Below, piece after piece: positions 7,780 through 16,390 of a DNA stretch of 64,000 nucleotides. The DNA lies in assembly GCA_949285735.1 (NCBI GenBank), contig CASEAQ010000009.1:1-64000 (forward strand), in the 5' to 3' direction. The DNA is from an uncultured Bacteroidales bacterium (GTDB lineage Bacteria > Bacteroidota > Bacteroidia > Bacteroidales > Muribaculaceae). The position numbers and the translations under genes were made by a program. Each line of letters begins with the position of its first letter. The stretch's first letter is position 1. The notes below the pieces were generated by a model, which worked only from the letters and a program-made list of their open reading frames with translations, had not been told where the DNA came from and did not search any database.

Positions 7780-8005
7780 CAGGAGTTAGTAATTAGTTAC
7801 CAGTTAGTAGTTAGCAGTTACCAGTTACAAGTTAGTAGTGAGGAGTTATTAGTTTTTTGCTCAATTAAGAATGTGGAGTTGGAATGAGGAATCAATTCTT
7901 GCCCCACTCTGCTTTAATTAAAGAAATCACTGCACGTTGGTAACTACTAACTGCTCACTACTAACTGCTCACTGCTCACTGCTAACTGGTAACTGCTAAC
8001 TGTTA
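7780..8005. repeat. Inverted pair of heptanucleotide repeat arrays (AGTTAGC/AGTTACC type)
   Basis: From about 7785 to 7850 the sequence is a run of 7-bp units such as AGTTAGT, AGCAGTT, ACCAGTT, ACAAGTT and AGGAGTT. From about 7938 to 8005 the reverse complements of the same units occur. The two arrays face each other about 90 bp apart and could pair in single-stranded form. The rest of the 7524-8011 interval shows no gene. A TATCTTTG box on the minus strand at 7687-7694 may serve the glycogen-synthase-like gene. Confidence 0.75.
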
Positions 8006-8011
8006 GTCGGG

Positions 8012-9088
8012 TTATTGCAGTTCTTTTGTGTTGTGGCTGTTGTGCTTGTCGAGGAGGGAGCGGGTGCGGGAGATGAAGCGGTCGAAGTCGGGCAGTTGGT
8101 CGGTTCTCACAGAGTCGCGCAGCGATGCTGGGATGACGGTGTAGTTGTCGCCGCGGTTGCCGCGCAGGGGCTTTTGGCAAAAGAGCAGTTTGTAGTCGAG
8201 CGTGGTTCCGCACACCGTGTCGCCGCGGAACTTGATTTTGGCGACAGCCATTGCTCCGCCACGGCTGTCGATGTCGTTTTGGTTGGAGATGAAGTTGCCC
8301 AGCGAGTATGCCACGGCTACATCTTTGCCGCGGCTGGCATTGTGGCGCACTTCGAAGGGCTGCACCACGTGGGGGTGGCTGCCGATTATCAAGTCAACCC
8401 CTTCGGCGAAGAGGAAGTCGGCAAGGGATTGTTGCTCCTTGCTTGGAGTGCGCTGGTATTCGACGCCCCAGTGCAGGCACACACACACTGCTTGCGCCCC
8501 GCGGCGGCGCGCCAGGGCTATGTCGCGACGCATGGTGTCGCGGTCGAGCAGGTCGATTACGATGCCGTCTTTTATGGGCATACCGTTAGTGCCGTAGGTG
8601 TATGTGAGTATGGCGATGCGCTTTCCGTCGATGTCGGCGATGAACGGCATCACCGAGTCGCGTTGCGCTGCCGAGGCATACGTGCCGATGCTCGGCGTGC
8701 CCATTTCGCGCAGCACCTGCACGGTGCGCTTCACGCCACGGCTGCCACGGTCGAGGCAGTGATTGTTGGCTGTGAGCAGCAGGTCGAAACCCGACGTGCC
8801 AAGTTGCCGTGCAAACTCGTCGGGCGCGCTGAAGACCGGGTAGCCCGAATATGGCTTGCCTGCCAACGGCACTTCGAGATTGGCAACTGCAAAGTCGGCA
8901 CTCGCGAGGTCGCTTTCGATCATTGAGAAGCATTGCGAGTAGTCGAGAGTGCCGTCGTTGCGGGTTGCAGCCACGATTTGTGGCTTGTGTTGCATGGCGT
9001 CGCCGACGAATACCAGTGTCACCTCCTCGTCGGCAATGCCGGCAAGTTGCAGAAAAGAGAACAGCAAGATTGAGAGGAGGTGTGGCAT
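8012..9088 (-). CDS. CapA-family (poly-gamma-glutamate synthesis-like) exported metallophosphatase-fold protein
   Basis: Start MPHLLSILLFSFLQLAGIADEE gives a short signal peptide and 358 residues. The longer frame upstream runs into folD and is rejected. The CapA pattern is clear: LVFVGDAMQHKPQ near the N-terminus, FAVANLEVPLAGK, LLTANNHCLDRG, CVCLHWGVEYQ and LIIGSHPHVVQPFE, which together supply the metal-binding Asp, Asn and His residues of the calcineurin-like fold. In Bacillus the family takes part in poly-gamma-glutamate export; in Bacteroidetes the substrate is unknown and no capBC genes are seen here. It begins 26 bp after the folD stop, so co-transcription is likely. Confidence 0.83.
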   Translation of the reverse strand: MPHLLSILLFSFLQLAGIADEEVTLVFVGDAMQHKPQIVAATRNDGTLDYSQCFSMIESDLASADFAVANLEVPLAGKPYSGYPVFSAPDEFARQLGTSGFDLLLTANNHCLDRGSRGVKRTVQVLREMGTPSIGTYASAAQRDSVMPFIADIDGKRIAILTYTYGTNGMPIKDGIVIDLLDRDTMRRDIALARRRGAQAVCVCLHWGVEYQRTPSKEQQSLADFLFAEGVDLIIGSHPHVVQPFEVRHNASRGKDVAVAYSLGNFISNQNDIDSRGGAMAVAKIKFRGDTVCGTTLDYKLLFCQKPLRGNRGDNYTVIPASLRDSVRTDQLPDFDRFISRTRSLLDKHNSHNTKELQ

Positions 9089-9114
9089 CGGTGGCTCGGC
9101 TATGGGGTCGGTGC

Positions 9115-9999
9115 TTACAAGGTGTAAATGGCTTTCTTGGCTGCAAGCAGGGTGTTGCGCATGAGCGAGCAGATGGTCATGGGTCCCACGCCGCCCGGCA
9201 CTGGTGTGATGAACGAGCACTTGGGAGCAACATTTTCGAAGTCAACGTCGCCCTTGAGCTTCCAGCCGCTTTTTGTCACGGTCGAAGGTACTCTTGTCGT
9301 GCCCACGTCGATTACCACTGCACCGGGTTTCACCATGTCGGCAGTCACGAAGCCCGGTTGCCCGAGGGCAGCGATGATGATGTCGGCTCGGCGGCAAGTT
9401 TCGGCAATATCCTTTGATGCGCTATGGCACACGGTCACTGTGGCGTTGCCGGGGTATGCCTTTTGCATCATGAGTGTGGCGACGGGCTTGCCCACGATGT
9501 TGCTGCGGCCCAGCACCACGCATTCGGCACCCTTGGTGGGAATGTCGTAGCGGCGCAGCAGCTCGATGATGCCGGCAGGCGTTGCCGAGAGGTAGCATGG
9601 CAGCCCGATTGACATTCTGCCGACGTTGATTGGGTGGAAACCGTCAACGTCTTTGCGGTAGTCGATTGCCTCGATTACTTTCTGTTCGTGTATGTGGGCT
9701 GGCAACGGCAGTTGCACGATGAAGCCGTCGATGTCGTCGTTGGCATTCAGCTCGGCGATGGTTTCGAGCAATTTTTCTTCGGTCACGTCGTCCTCAAAGC
9801 GAATGAGGGTAGATTTGAAACCGCATTGCTCGCAAGCCTTCACTTTGTGTGCCACGTAGGTTTCGCTTCCGCCGTCGTGGCCCACCAAAATGGCTGCGAG
9901 GTGCGGGCGTTTGCCTCCACGTGCTACTATCTCGTTTACTTCGTCTGCAATCTCCTGCTTGATTTGTGCCGAAATTGCCTTTCCATCGATTAAAGTCAT
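9115..9999 (-). CDS. folD: Methylenetetrahydrofolate dehydrogenase / cyclohydrolase
   Basis: FolD interconverts 5,10-methylene-THF and 10-formyl-THF using NADP. The start [17 protein letters not shown] was chosen because it matches the family N-terminus, giving 294 residues. Signature segments are [16 protein letters not shown] with the catalytic lysine, [41 protein letters not shown] (nucleotide site) and [19 protein letters not shown] strong promoter lies about 85 bp upstream. Confidence 0.95.
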   Translation of the reverse strand: MTLIDGKAISAQIKQEIADEVNEIVARGGKRPHLAAILVGHDGGSETYVAHKVKACEQCGFKSTLIRFEDDVTEEKLLETIAELNANDDIDGFIVQLPLPAHIHEQKVIEAIDYRKDVDGFHPINVGRMSIGLPCYLSATPAGIIELLRRYDIPTKGAECVVLGRSNIVGKPVATLMMQKAYPGNATVTVCHSASKDIAETCRRADIIIAALGQPGFVTADMVKPGAVVIDVGTTRVPSTVTKSGWKLKGDVDFENVAPKCSFITPVPGGVGPMTICSLMRNTLLAAKKAIYTL

Positions 10000-10083
10000 A
10001 ATTGTGTATATTGTTTTTGAGGTGGTTCGTGCGTGTTTGTTCCACAGTGCCGTGCTTAGCGGCACGAGAAACTGATTGCTTGG

Positions 10084-10114
10084 CAAAAATAGTGATTTTT
10101 GTGGAGAATGGCAA
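10084..10114 (-). promoter_or_regulatory. Promoter of folD
   Basis: On the minus strand TTG is followed after 20 nt by TATTTTTG, a full match to the -7 consensus. Transcription would start about 75 nt upstream of the folD ATG. Confidence 0.7.
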
Positions 10115-10224
10115 CCTTGGGGCTTTTGAGCAATTAGGAATGTGGAATCATGAATGAGGAATTGACTTTTCTGGGTGGAAGTGGTTGAATGCGGTGCTTT
10201 TTCCTAAGAACGTCATGGAGCTTC

Positions 10225-10338
10225 GTTGGACCTCTCCGAGGCCCTGCTGTGTGGGGTAAGTTCTGTTCCGAGGGTTCCTCGCCCCTTTGGGGCTTCGTCA
10301 CCGCTCGGTTAAGGCATAGTTTGACGGCTTCGCCGCCC
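10225..10338 (+). repeat. Structured interspersed repeat, copy 4
   Basis: Complete A-B-C copy. Hairpin A has loop TCC instead of TTC (CCTC TCC GAGG). Hairpin B has outer stem CCGAG/CTCGG and inner stem GCCCC TTT GGGGC, another compensated variant. It lies between folD and ffh, 61 bp from the ffh terminator, antiparallel to both genes. Confidence 0.85.
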
Positions 10339-10398
10339 CTTTGTGCGGCTGTGTTCTGTAATACAATGTCATGAGAGGTTGTGTTAATAGGGGCATGG

Positions 10399-10434
10399 AA
10401 AAAGAGGCGCGCCCATGCTGTTTGGGTGCGCCTC
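10399..10434 (-). terminator. Rho-independent terminator after ffh
   Basis: On the minus strand GAGGCGCACCC pairs with GGGCGCGCCTC (one G-T pair) around a short loop, followed by TTTTTCC. It lies about 45 bp downstream of the ffh stop. Confidence 0.8.
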
Positions 10435-10479
10435 GTGTGTATAATTTGTGATGATGAAATAATGATTTCTTTCTCCCTG

Positions 10480-11811
10480 TTAGCGGCGTTTCTTCATGTT
10501 TCGCATAGCCTTCAGCGGGTTTTTCATCGTCGTCACCTGCCTCATCATCTTGCGGGTTTCCTCGAATTGCTTCAGCAGGCGGTTTACCTCTTGGAGCGAT
10601 GTTCCGCTACCGGCGGCGATGCGCTGGCGGCGGCTGCCGTTGATGATTTCGGGGTGCTCGCGTTCGTAGGGTGTCATCGAGTAGATGATTGCTTCGATGC
10701 CCTTGAAGGCGTTGTCGTCGATTTCGATGTCCTTGATGGCTTTGCCCACGCCCGGAATCATCGAGGCGAGGTCTTTCAGGTTGCCCATCTTTTTGATTTG
10801 GGCAATCTGGCTCATGAAGTCGTTGAAGTCGAATTTGTTCTTGGCAATCTTGGCTTGCAGCTTGCGGGCTTCTTCCTCGTCGTAGTTTTGCTGCATGCGC
10901 TCAACGAACGAAACGATGTCGCCCATGCCAAGGATGCGGTCGGCCATACCGGCAGGACGGAACGGGTCGATGGCTTCGAGCTTTTCGCCCGTACCGACAA
11001 ACTTGATTGGCTTATCGACAACGGTGCGGATTGAGAGCGCGGCACCACCGCGAGTGTCGCCGTCGAGCTTGGTGAGCACCACGCCGTCGAAGTCGAGGCG
11101 GTCGTTGAACTCCTTGGCTGTGTTGACGGCATCTTGCCCCGTCATTGCGTCAACCACAAACAATATTTCGGTTGGGTTTACGGCTTTCTTTATTGCCTCG
11201 ATTTCGTCCATCATCTTTTCATCGACGGCAAGGCGGCCGGCGGTGTCGATGATGACGAGGTCGTAGTTCATCTTGCGGGCTTCGGCAATCGCGTCGGTGG
11301 CGATTTTCACTGGGTCGCTGCAATCGGGCTCGGTGAATACTGGCACGTCGATTTGGGCTGCAAGCACCTTGAGCTGCTCGATGGCGGCAGGGCGGTAAAC
11401 GTCGCAAGCCACGAGCAACGGACGCTTGCCTCGCTCGCTCTTGAGCTTGCGTGCGAGCTTGCCCGAGAAAGTGGTCTTACCCGAACCTTGCAAACCCGAC
11501 ATGAGAATGATGGCAGGCTTGCCCTCAATTTTGAATTCGGCAAGTTCGCCGCCCATGAGCTGGGTGAGCTCGTCGTGGACGATTTTCACCATCAACTCTT
11601 TGGGCTTCACCGAGTTGATTACGTTTTGCCCCAAAGCCTTGGCTTTGACGGTATCGACAAACTGTTTTGCCACCTTGTAATTGACATCGGCATCAATGAG
11701 GGCGCGGCGCACGTCTTTGAGCGTCTCAGCCACATTGATTTCGGTAATCTTGCCTTCGCCTTTAAGTATCTTGAACGACCGTTCGAGTCTTTCGCTTAAA
11801 TTTTCAAACAT
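10480..11811 (-). CDS. ffh: Signal recognition particle GTPase (SRP54 homologue)
   Basis: Ffh binds signal peptides of nascent membrane and exported proteins and, with SRP RNA and FtsY, delivers ribosomes to the membrane. The 443-residue protein has the N domain (MFENLSERLERSFKILKG), the G domain with MSGLQGSGKTTFSGKLA, DVYRPAAIEQL, VIIDTAGR, TKLDGDTRGGAAL and PFRPAGMADRILGMGD, and a methionine-rich M domain from about residue 300 (MSQIAQIKKMGNLKDLASMIPG to the end). The length is normal. It precedes its own terminator and follows panD by 29 bp. Confidence 0.96.
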   Translation of the reverse strand: MFENLSERLERSFKILKGEGKITEINVAETLKDVRRALIDADVNYKVAKQFVDTVKAKALGQNVINSVKPKELMVKIVHDELTQLMGGELAEFKIEGKPAIILMSGLQGSGKTTFSGKLARKLKSERGKRPLLVACDVYRPAAIEQLKVLAAQIDVPVFTEPDCSDPVKIATDAIAEARKMNYDLVIIDTAGRLAVDEKMMDEIEAIKKAVNPTEILFVVDAMTGQDAVNTAKEFNDRLDFDGVVLTKLDGDTRGGAALSIRTVVDKPIKFVGTGEKLEAIDPFRPAGMADRILGMGDIVSFVERMQQNYDEEEARKLQAKIAKNKFDFNDFMSQIAQIKKMGNLKDLASMIPGVGKAIKDIEIDDNAFKGIEAIIYSMTPYEREHPEIINGSRRQRIAAGSGTSLQEVNRLLKQFEETRKMMRQVTTMKNPLKAMRNMKKRR

Positions 11812-11840
11812 TGAGGTATGTGTTGTTTATAGATGGGGTT

Positions 11841-12200
11841 TTATACTTGTTTGGGCAATTTGTTGGTGCCAGCCTCGGGGAAGACGACCGACGGCTTGAA
11901 GTCGCGCGCCTCGTCGGGCTGCATCATCGCATATGCCATTATTATCACTATGTCGCCGGGTTGCACCTTGCGTGCAGCCGCGCCATTGAGGCACACCACG
12001 CCCGAGCCGCGTTCGCCGGCAATGACGTAGGTGTCGAACCGCTCGCCATTGTTGTTATCGACGATGAACACTCGCTCGCCCTGCATGATACCTGCGGCAT
12101 CAATCAGGTCTTGGTCGATGGTAATGCTGCCAATGTAGTTGAGGTTTGCCTCGGTGACGGTGGCACGGTGTATCTTTGATTTCAGGATTTGTATCAGCAT
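11841..12200 (-). CDS. panD: Aspartate 1-decarboxylase proenzyme
   Basis: PanD makes beta-alanine for pantothenate. The 119-residue precursor has the self-cleavage site YIGSITID, where the Gly-Ser bond is broken and the serine becomes the pyruvoyl group. The upstream [16 protein letters not shown] and the downstream [28 protein letters not shown] are highly conserved. It lies 12 bp after panC, so the two vitamin B5 genes form one unit. Confidence 0.95.
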   Translation of the reverse strand: MLIQILKSKIHRATVTEANLNYIGSITIDQDLIDAAGIMQGERVFIVDNNNGERFDTYVIAGERGSGVVCLNGAAARKVQPGDIVIIMAYAMMQPDEARDFKPSVVFPEAGTNKLPKQV

Positions 12201-12212
12201 CGCACTGTAGGT

Positions 12213-13061
12213 TTACTTTTGTTTGTAAGCAATGTTGTCGATGAGCCTTACGCCGCCGCAATATACCGTCACGCAGCCCACGATGTAGTCGCTGTCGCTC
12301 CAGTCGTTTACTGGCATCAGCGTGATTCCGTCAACGATTTGGTAGTATTCCACTTCCATCTCGGGGTGGGCGTTGATGTAGTCGATGACGAATTGTTGCG
12401 TTTCAGCCACGGTGTGGTTTTGAGCATACTGGGTGCTATCGGTCAGGGCGTGGTAGATGCTCGGAGCGGCTTCCCTTGCCTCGGGCGATAGCCTGACGTT
12501 GCGGCTGCTCTTTGCCAGCCCGTCTTCTTCGCGGACGATGGGGCAGGGCACGATTTGCAGCTTGAAGCCTTCGGTCTTTAACATCTGCCTGATGACGGCG
12601 ATTTGCTGGAAGTCTTTTTCACCGAAGTATGCGCGGTCGGGCTTTACCATCATGAAGAGCTTGCTGACGATTTGCGCCACGCCGTTGAAGTGGCCCGGAC
12701 GCATCGCGCCTTCCATCACTTCAGCCACCTGCCCGAGGTCGAACACGCGGGTGTCGGGTTCGGGATATACTTCTTCGACCGATGGCATGAAGACGATGTC
12801 GCAGCCAGCTTTTTCGAGCAATGCCTTGTCGGCTTCTTCGGTGCGCGGATATGTGCGCAGGTCTTCCTTGTTGTTGAATTGGGTTGGATTGACGAACACG
12901 CTCACTACCACAACGTCATTTTCGTTGCGGCAACGTTCCACAAGCGACAAGTGTCCTTCGTGCAAGGCACCCATTGTCGGAACAAGTCCAATGGACTTTC
13001 CTTCATTGCGAAAGGCATCGACAGCCTTTTCCAAATCATTGACTTTACCTATTACAATCAT
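12213..13061 (-). CDS. panC: Pantothenate synthetase (pantoate-beta-alanine ligase)
   Basis: PanC joins pantoate and beta-alanine with ATP. The 282-residue protein shows [16 protein letters not shown] (nucleotidyltransferase HxGH), [43 protein letters not shown] and [11 protein letters not shown] (KMSKS-like loop). It is first in panC-panD, and the product of PanD is its substrate. A candidate promoter lies about 30 bp upstream. Confidence 0.95.
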   Translation of the reverse strand: MIVIGKVNDLEKAVDAFRNEGKSIGLVPTMGALHEGHLSLVERCRNENDVVVVSVFVNPTQFNNKEDLRTYPRTEEADKALLEKAGCDIVFMPSVEEVYPEPDTRVFDLGQVAEVMEGAMRPGHFNGVAQIVSKLFMMVKPDRAYFGEKDFQQIAVIRQMLKTEGFKLQIVPCPIVREEDGLAKSSRNVRLSPEAREAAPSIYHALTDSTQYAQNHTVAETQQFVIDYINAHPEMEVEYYQIVDGITLMPVNDWSDSDYIVGCVTVYCGGVRLIDNIAYKQK

Positions 13062-13625
13062 TTTGATGATAGTATTTCAAAAAGACTTGCAAAGGAACAA
13101 CTTTTTTGCCACATACACAAGTTTCTGAAACCCGTTTGATATTCAAGCCGTTTTTTGCTCGCATTTTCCATATAATTTCCAAGTCACATAATCAAAGACA
13201 AATCAAGCTATGCATGATATGCACATTTGAATTTTCAGAGAAGAGAGTCAGAAACATTTCCGTGTAATAAAATTTTTTCATCAAAAAGCCACGTTTTCAA
13301 TCAAAAAGCATTAAATTTGGAGCAGGATTGGCTGCGCCATATCCTGAGACATATTAATGAAGCGTTTCTTTGCTTTATCCTTCTTACGAAATCGCCAAAA
13401 TTATCTACGGTGGGATTAAGCAGTCGAGAAGACGCTCATGCTTGTCGTATATCCACTCCCCTGCAAGGGGTTCGAGATATTCGATTAGGCGTGGGAGTAG
13501 ACTGTTTATTACCGTAAGGCGTTTGGCGATGCCTGTAAGAGATGAACAGACGTGTCCTACGCTTTTTGTTTATCTATAAATCGCCAAAATGAGGGGACAC
13601 ATGAGGCCCTAATACATTATCAACC
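13062..13625. other. Intergenic region without a gene
   Basis: This 564-bp divergent region between panC and the exported-protein run contains the panC promoter. It also holds a TAAATTTG octamer on the plus strand at 13312-13319 without a good upstream box, and a short direct repeat of TCAAAAAGC near 13280-13310. Reading frames here are short, lack family features and are considered chance. Confidence 0.5.
13090..13120 (-). promoter_or_regulatory. Candidate promoter of panC-panD
   Basis: On the minus strand TTG is followed after 20 nt by TTCCTTTG, one base off the TAnnTTTG consensus. The distance to the panC start is about 28 nt. Confidence 0.5.
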
Positions 13626-14393
13626 ATGATACGACGATTATTTAGTCTTGGAAGTGTGATTGCTATGATTTTCAGTGCCTCGGTCAGTGCGCAAGATGTT
13701 GTAGTGCTTAATGATGGTACTGAAATACAGTCGCAAATCATAGAGGTGTCTGAGAACGACTCTATTGTGTATTACAAGAGCTGGATTGACCTTGAAAGTC
13801 CGACCGATTCAGTTTCCTTCGCCGATGTTTACCAGTTGCGTTATGAAAATGGCCAAACGCGCGTCATCACCGACGGGTATAAAGCTACCGAAGAAGAAAA
13901 GCGCGCCACGCGCATTCAATTGCACAAAACTAAGTACCATGTGTCGTTCTATTATGGCATCGAGGCTAACATGATGAGCGATGGCGTTGGCGACGTGGGC
14001 ACAACTTTTCAGTGGATTTGCCACTTTGAATACTTCCCATCGCTTTACAAACAAATGTTTTGGTCGTTGGGCGGAGGAGTTTCGATGTTCGGCCTTACTG
14101 ACGACTTGCCCAATGACGACGATAGTTATGGTGCCTATTTTGTGCTTCTTCCCGAATGTGGCTGGCTGTATAGAAGAGGGTATGCCCGGTTTGGTCCGAA
14201 ACTTGAATTCTTGGTTAGCGGCGGCGATTCACACAATTCGGTCTTGTTTGGCATCTCCATGGCAGGCGGCTGGAAATACAAATGTCTTGAAATTGGGGCA
14301 ATTTTTGAATGTGGCCTCACCAATGTTTATTCCTGCTTCAGCGACTCGAGAAAAAATATATCGTTAGGGCTTGCCGTCGGCCTTCACTTCTAA
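13626..14393 (+). CDS. Exported protein, probable outer-membrane beta-barrel, unknown function
   Basis: A 255-residue protein starting MIRRLFSLGSVIAMIFSASVSAQDVVVLNDGTEIQ, a classical signal peptide with AQD cleavage. The first 80 residues (VVLNDGTEIQSQIIEVSENDSIVYYKSW) resemble the small beta domain found at the start of many Bacteroidetes exported proteins. From about residue 95 to the end there are alternating hydrophobic and polar strands ending in LGLAVGLHF, with a terminal aromatic residue typical of outer-membrane barrels. I do not recognise a named family. It opens a run of four exported proteins on the same strand, 12 bp before the next gene. Confidence 0.6.
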   Translation: MIRRLFSLGSVIAMIFSASVSAQDVVVLNDGTEIQSQIIEVSENDSIVYYKSWIDLESPTDSVSFADVYQLRYENGQTRVITDGYKATEEEKRATRIQLHKTKYHVSFYYGIEANMMSDGVGDVGTTFQWICHFEYFPSLYKQMFWSLGGGVSMFGLTDDLPNDDDSYGAYFVLLPECGWLYRRGYARFGPKLEFLVSGGDSHNSVLFGISMAGGWKYKCLEIGAIFECGLTNVYSCFSDSRKNISLGLAVGLHF

Positions 14394-14405
14394 TAGACAA
14401 ATGCT

Positions 14406-16322
14406 ATGAACAATTATCATCTTCTGTTAAGGACTATACTTGTGTGTTTATTAGCCGCACTGTTTTGCGGCGAATTGGTCGCCGCTCCTAAGAAGTCGAA
14501 AAGATGGAAAAATGTGGAAAAAAACATAGAGGCAAAAGACACGGCTGCCATCGAGAGGGCTATTGTCGAATATCTCATCAACGATAGCAAGGACGACAGC
14601 CTTGTCAATGTGGCACATAACTTCCTGACCGACTATTACATCAATAGCCGCAATATCGCTGGCATATATCAGGAGTTCAGGCACTACCAGCACCGAGCCA
14701 GCGAGGGCGACACCGCGGCTGAGAGTGCCAAAGACAAGTTGTGGCAGGATTACCAGGACGCACTTGCCTGGCAGCTACAGGATGGAAACATCCACGAACT
14801 GGAAGGTGTGTGGATGTCAGACTATTTCGATGAAGATTTTGTGCCATACCTTGCTATCAAAATCGAGATTGACTCCACGGGCGTTCCCTGTGGCGGCATA
14901 TTGCCCGGCTGCGGCTTTGCCCGGGAAACTCAAATGTTCGACGCCAACGGCAAGGGCGACCGGCTATCATTGGGCTCGGCACTTGCGGTCAGGGACGACG
15001 GCTCGATAGAGATGAGCTTTGCCCGAAACAGGCTGTCGCGGTGCTTCCCTCTGCTCACGCAAGCCGCCATAAATGGCATCTCCGACATACAGGCCGCTGT
15101 GGAAGCCGCTTTTGAAAACTACCAGGCTGAATATCGCGAAAAGAAGCACACCGAAGACTTCACCGCCTCTCTTCAGTTGTTAGCTGTAATTGCCGTCATG
15201 AAGATTTGGAAACAAGGAATCTTTGAATCGGGAATGAATCGGACAAACGTGGGCGATATGATGGTCTTGAATATATGGAAGCAGCAAGGCACACCGAACG
15301 AGTTGCGCGTGAAAATGTCGTATCTCGCGCAACTCTTGGAGGCTGGGCTCCCTGCTGGCTCGCAACCCGACGTGGAACATTGGTGGAAATATTTCCGCCT
15401 TTACAGGGTGCAGCCGCACAACGAGGTGATGTTCAGGAGTGACAATAAATACATTTTGGCCAATGCCATCGGAGTGGGCGGAAACATCTTCCAGCTTGCC
15501 GGCACCGACAGCTTGTGGTCGAAAAACGATTCCACGTTACGCCCCATAATAACGGAAGTTTTTGCCCGCAGGACAATCCCGACAAAGGGCTATCGCAGGC
15601 AGGTGGAGTATTACTATCCCGATATGCTCGACAAGGAGAACAAGTGGACCAACGAAGATATGTTCAAAAAATTTGCTAAGAATGTCATTTTCACGCCAAT
15701 GCTCGACGACCCCGTGGGGCAGCCGTTGCAGCAGATGCCAAATATTAGCGTGAGGTATTTCAAACATCCGCGTCAGCCCTACTTGCTGCTGTGCGGCGGC
15801 AACGGTCAGGGCGACTCAATAGTGGCGACAGCCAGATACAACGGCGACATTTACTTCGACCGGTTGAAACATGGCAAGCCCACCGGCGTGTTCTCGCGAT
15901 ATTACTCCGATGGCACATATGTCTATTCGCGCGAAACGACGACGGCGGGCCTGTCGCGGGGCGAAATCTCAAACGCCGTGCTGCAAATCTACTATGAAGG
16001 CGAGTTTAGCAACATCAGCAAGGAGGGGCAAGGTACAGCCACATATCCAGATGGCTCGAAATATACTGGGCAATGGAAGCGAAACCGCCGCGACGGGCAA
16101 GGCTCGATAGTGACTGCCTCGGGCGAATTCTGGTCGGGCACTTTCGCCGCCAACAAGCCTTACAACGGCGAAGGCACTCTGGTGCTGCGTGACGGAACGG
16201 TAGTCACTGGGCGCATCACCGATGGCACTTTCACCGGCGACGTGTCGGTGACACTGCCCGACGGCACCACTTACAAGGGCGATGCCGCCGGTTGCAACGC
16301 ACTAAACAACATAGAACTATAA
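14406..16322 (+). CDS. Exported MORN-repeat protein, unknown function
   Basis: This 638-residue protein has a signal peptide (LLRTILVCLLAALFCGELVAA). The N-terminal 100 residues are helical and charged; the middle region (about residues 120-520) is not recognised. The last 110 residues hold three to four MORN-type repeats: YYEGEFSNISKEGQGTATYP, YTGQWKRNRRDGQGSIV and the NGEGTL and YKGDAAG segments. MORN repeats form elongated beta hairpins used in protein or lipid contacts. It shares strand, close spacing and export signals with the flanking genes. The substrate or partner is unknown. Confidence 0.65.
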   Translation: MNNYHLLLRTILVCLLAALFCGELVAAPKKSKRWKNVEKNIEAKDTAAIERAIVEYLINDSKDDSLVNVAHNFLTDYYINSRNIAGIYQEFRHYQHRASEGDTAAESAKDKLWQDYQDALAWQLQDGNIHELEGVWMSDYFDEDFVPYLAIKIEIDSTGVPCGGILPGCGFARETQMFDANGKGDRLSLGSALAVRDDGSIEMSFARNRLSRCFPLLTQAAINGISDIQAAVEAAFENYQAEYREKKHTEDFTASLQLLAVIAVMKIWKQGIFESGMNRTNVGDMMVLNIWKQQGTPNELRVKMSYLAQLLEAGLPAGSQPDVEHWWKYFRLYRVQPHNEVMFRSDNKYILANAIGVGGNIFQLAGTDSLWSKNDSTLRPIITEVFARRTIPTKGYRRQVEYYYPDMLDKENKWTNEDMFKKFAKNVIFTPMLDDPVGQPLQQMPNISVRYFKHPRQPYLLLCGGNGQGDSIVATARYNGDIYFDRLKHGKPTGVFSRYYSDGTYVYSRETTTAGLSRGEISNAVLQIYYEGEFSNISKEGQGTATYPDGSKYTGQWKRNRRDGQGSIVTASGEFWSGTFAANKPYNGEGTLVLRDGTVVTGRITDGTFTGDVSVTLPDGTTYKGDAAGCNALNNIEL

Positions 16323-16338
16323 ACACAACCCGGGTGCG

Positions 16339-16371
16339 GGCTGTGTCGGGATGCCATCGTGGCACAGCCCC
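16339..16371 (+). other. Intercistronic stem-loop
   Basis: GGGCTGTG pairs perfectly with CACAGCCC across a 17-nt loop in the 68-bp gap between the MORN gene and the coiled-coil gene. No T-run follows immediately, so it is more likely an mRNA-processing or stability hairpin than a full terminator. Confidence 0.4.
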
Positions 16372-16390
16372 TCCTATTTTAACAACAAAT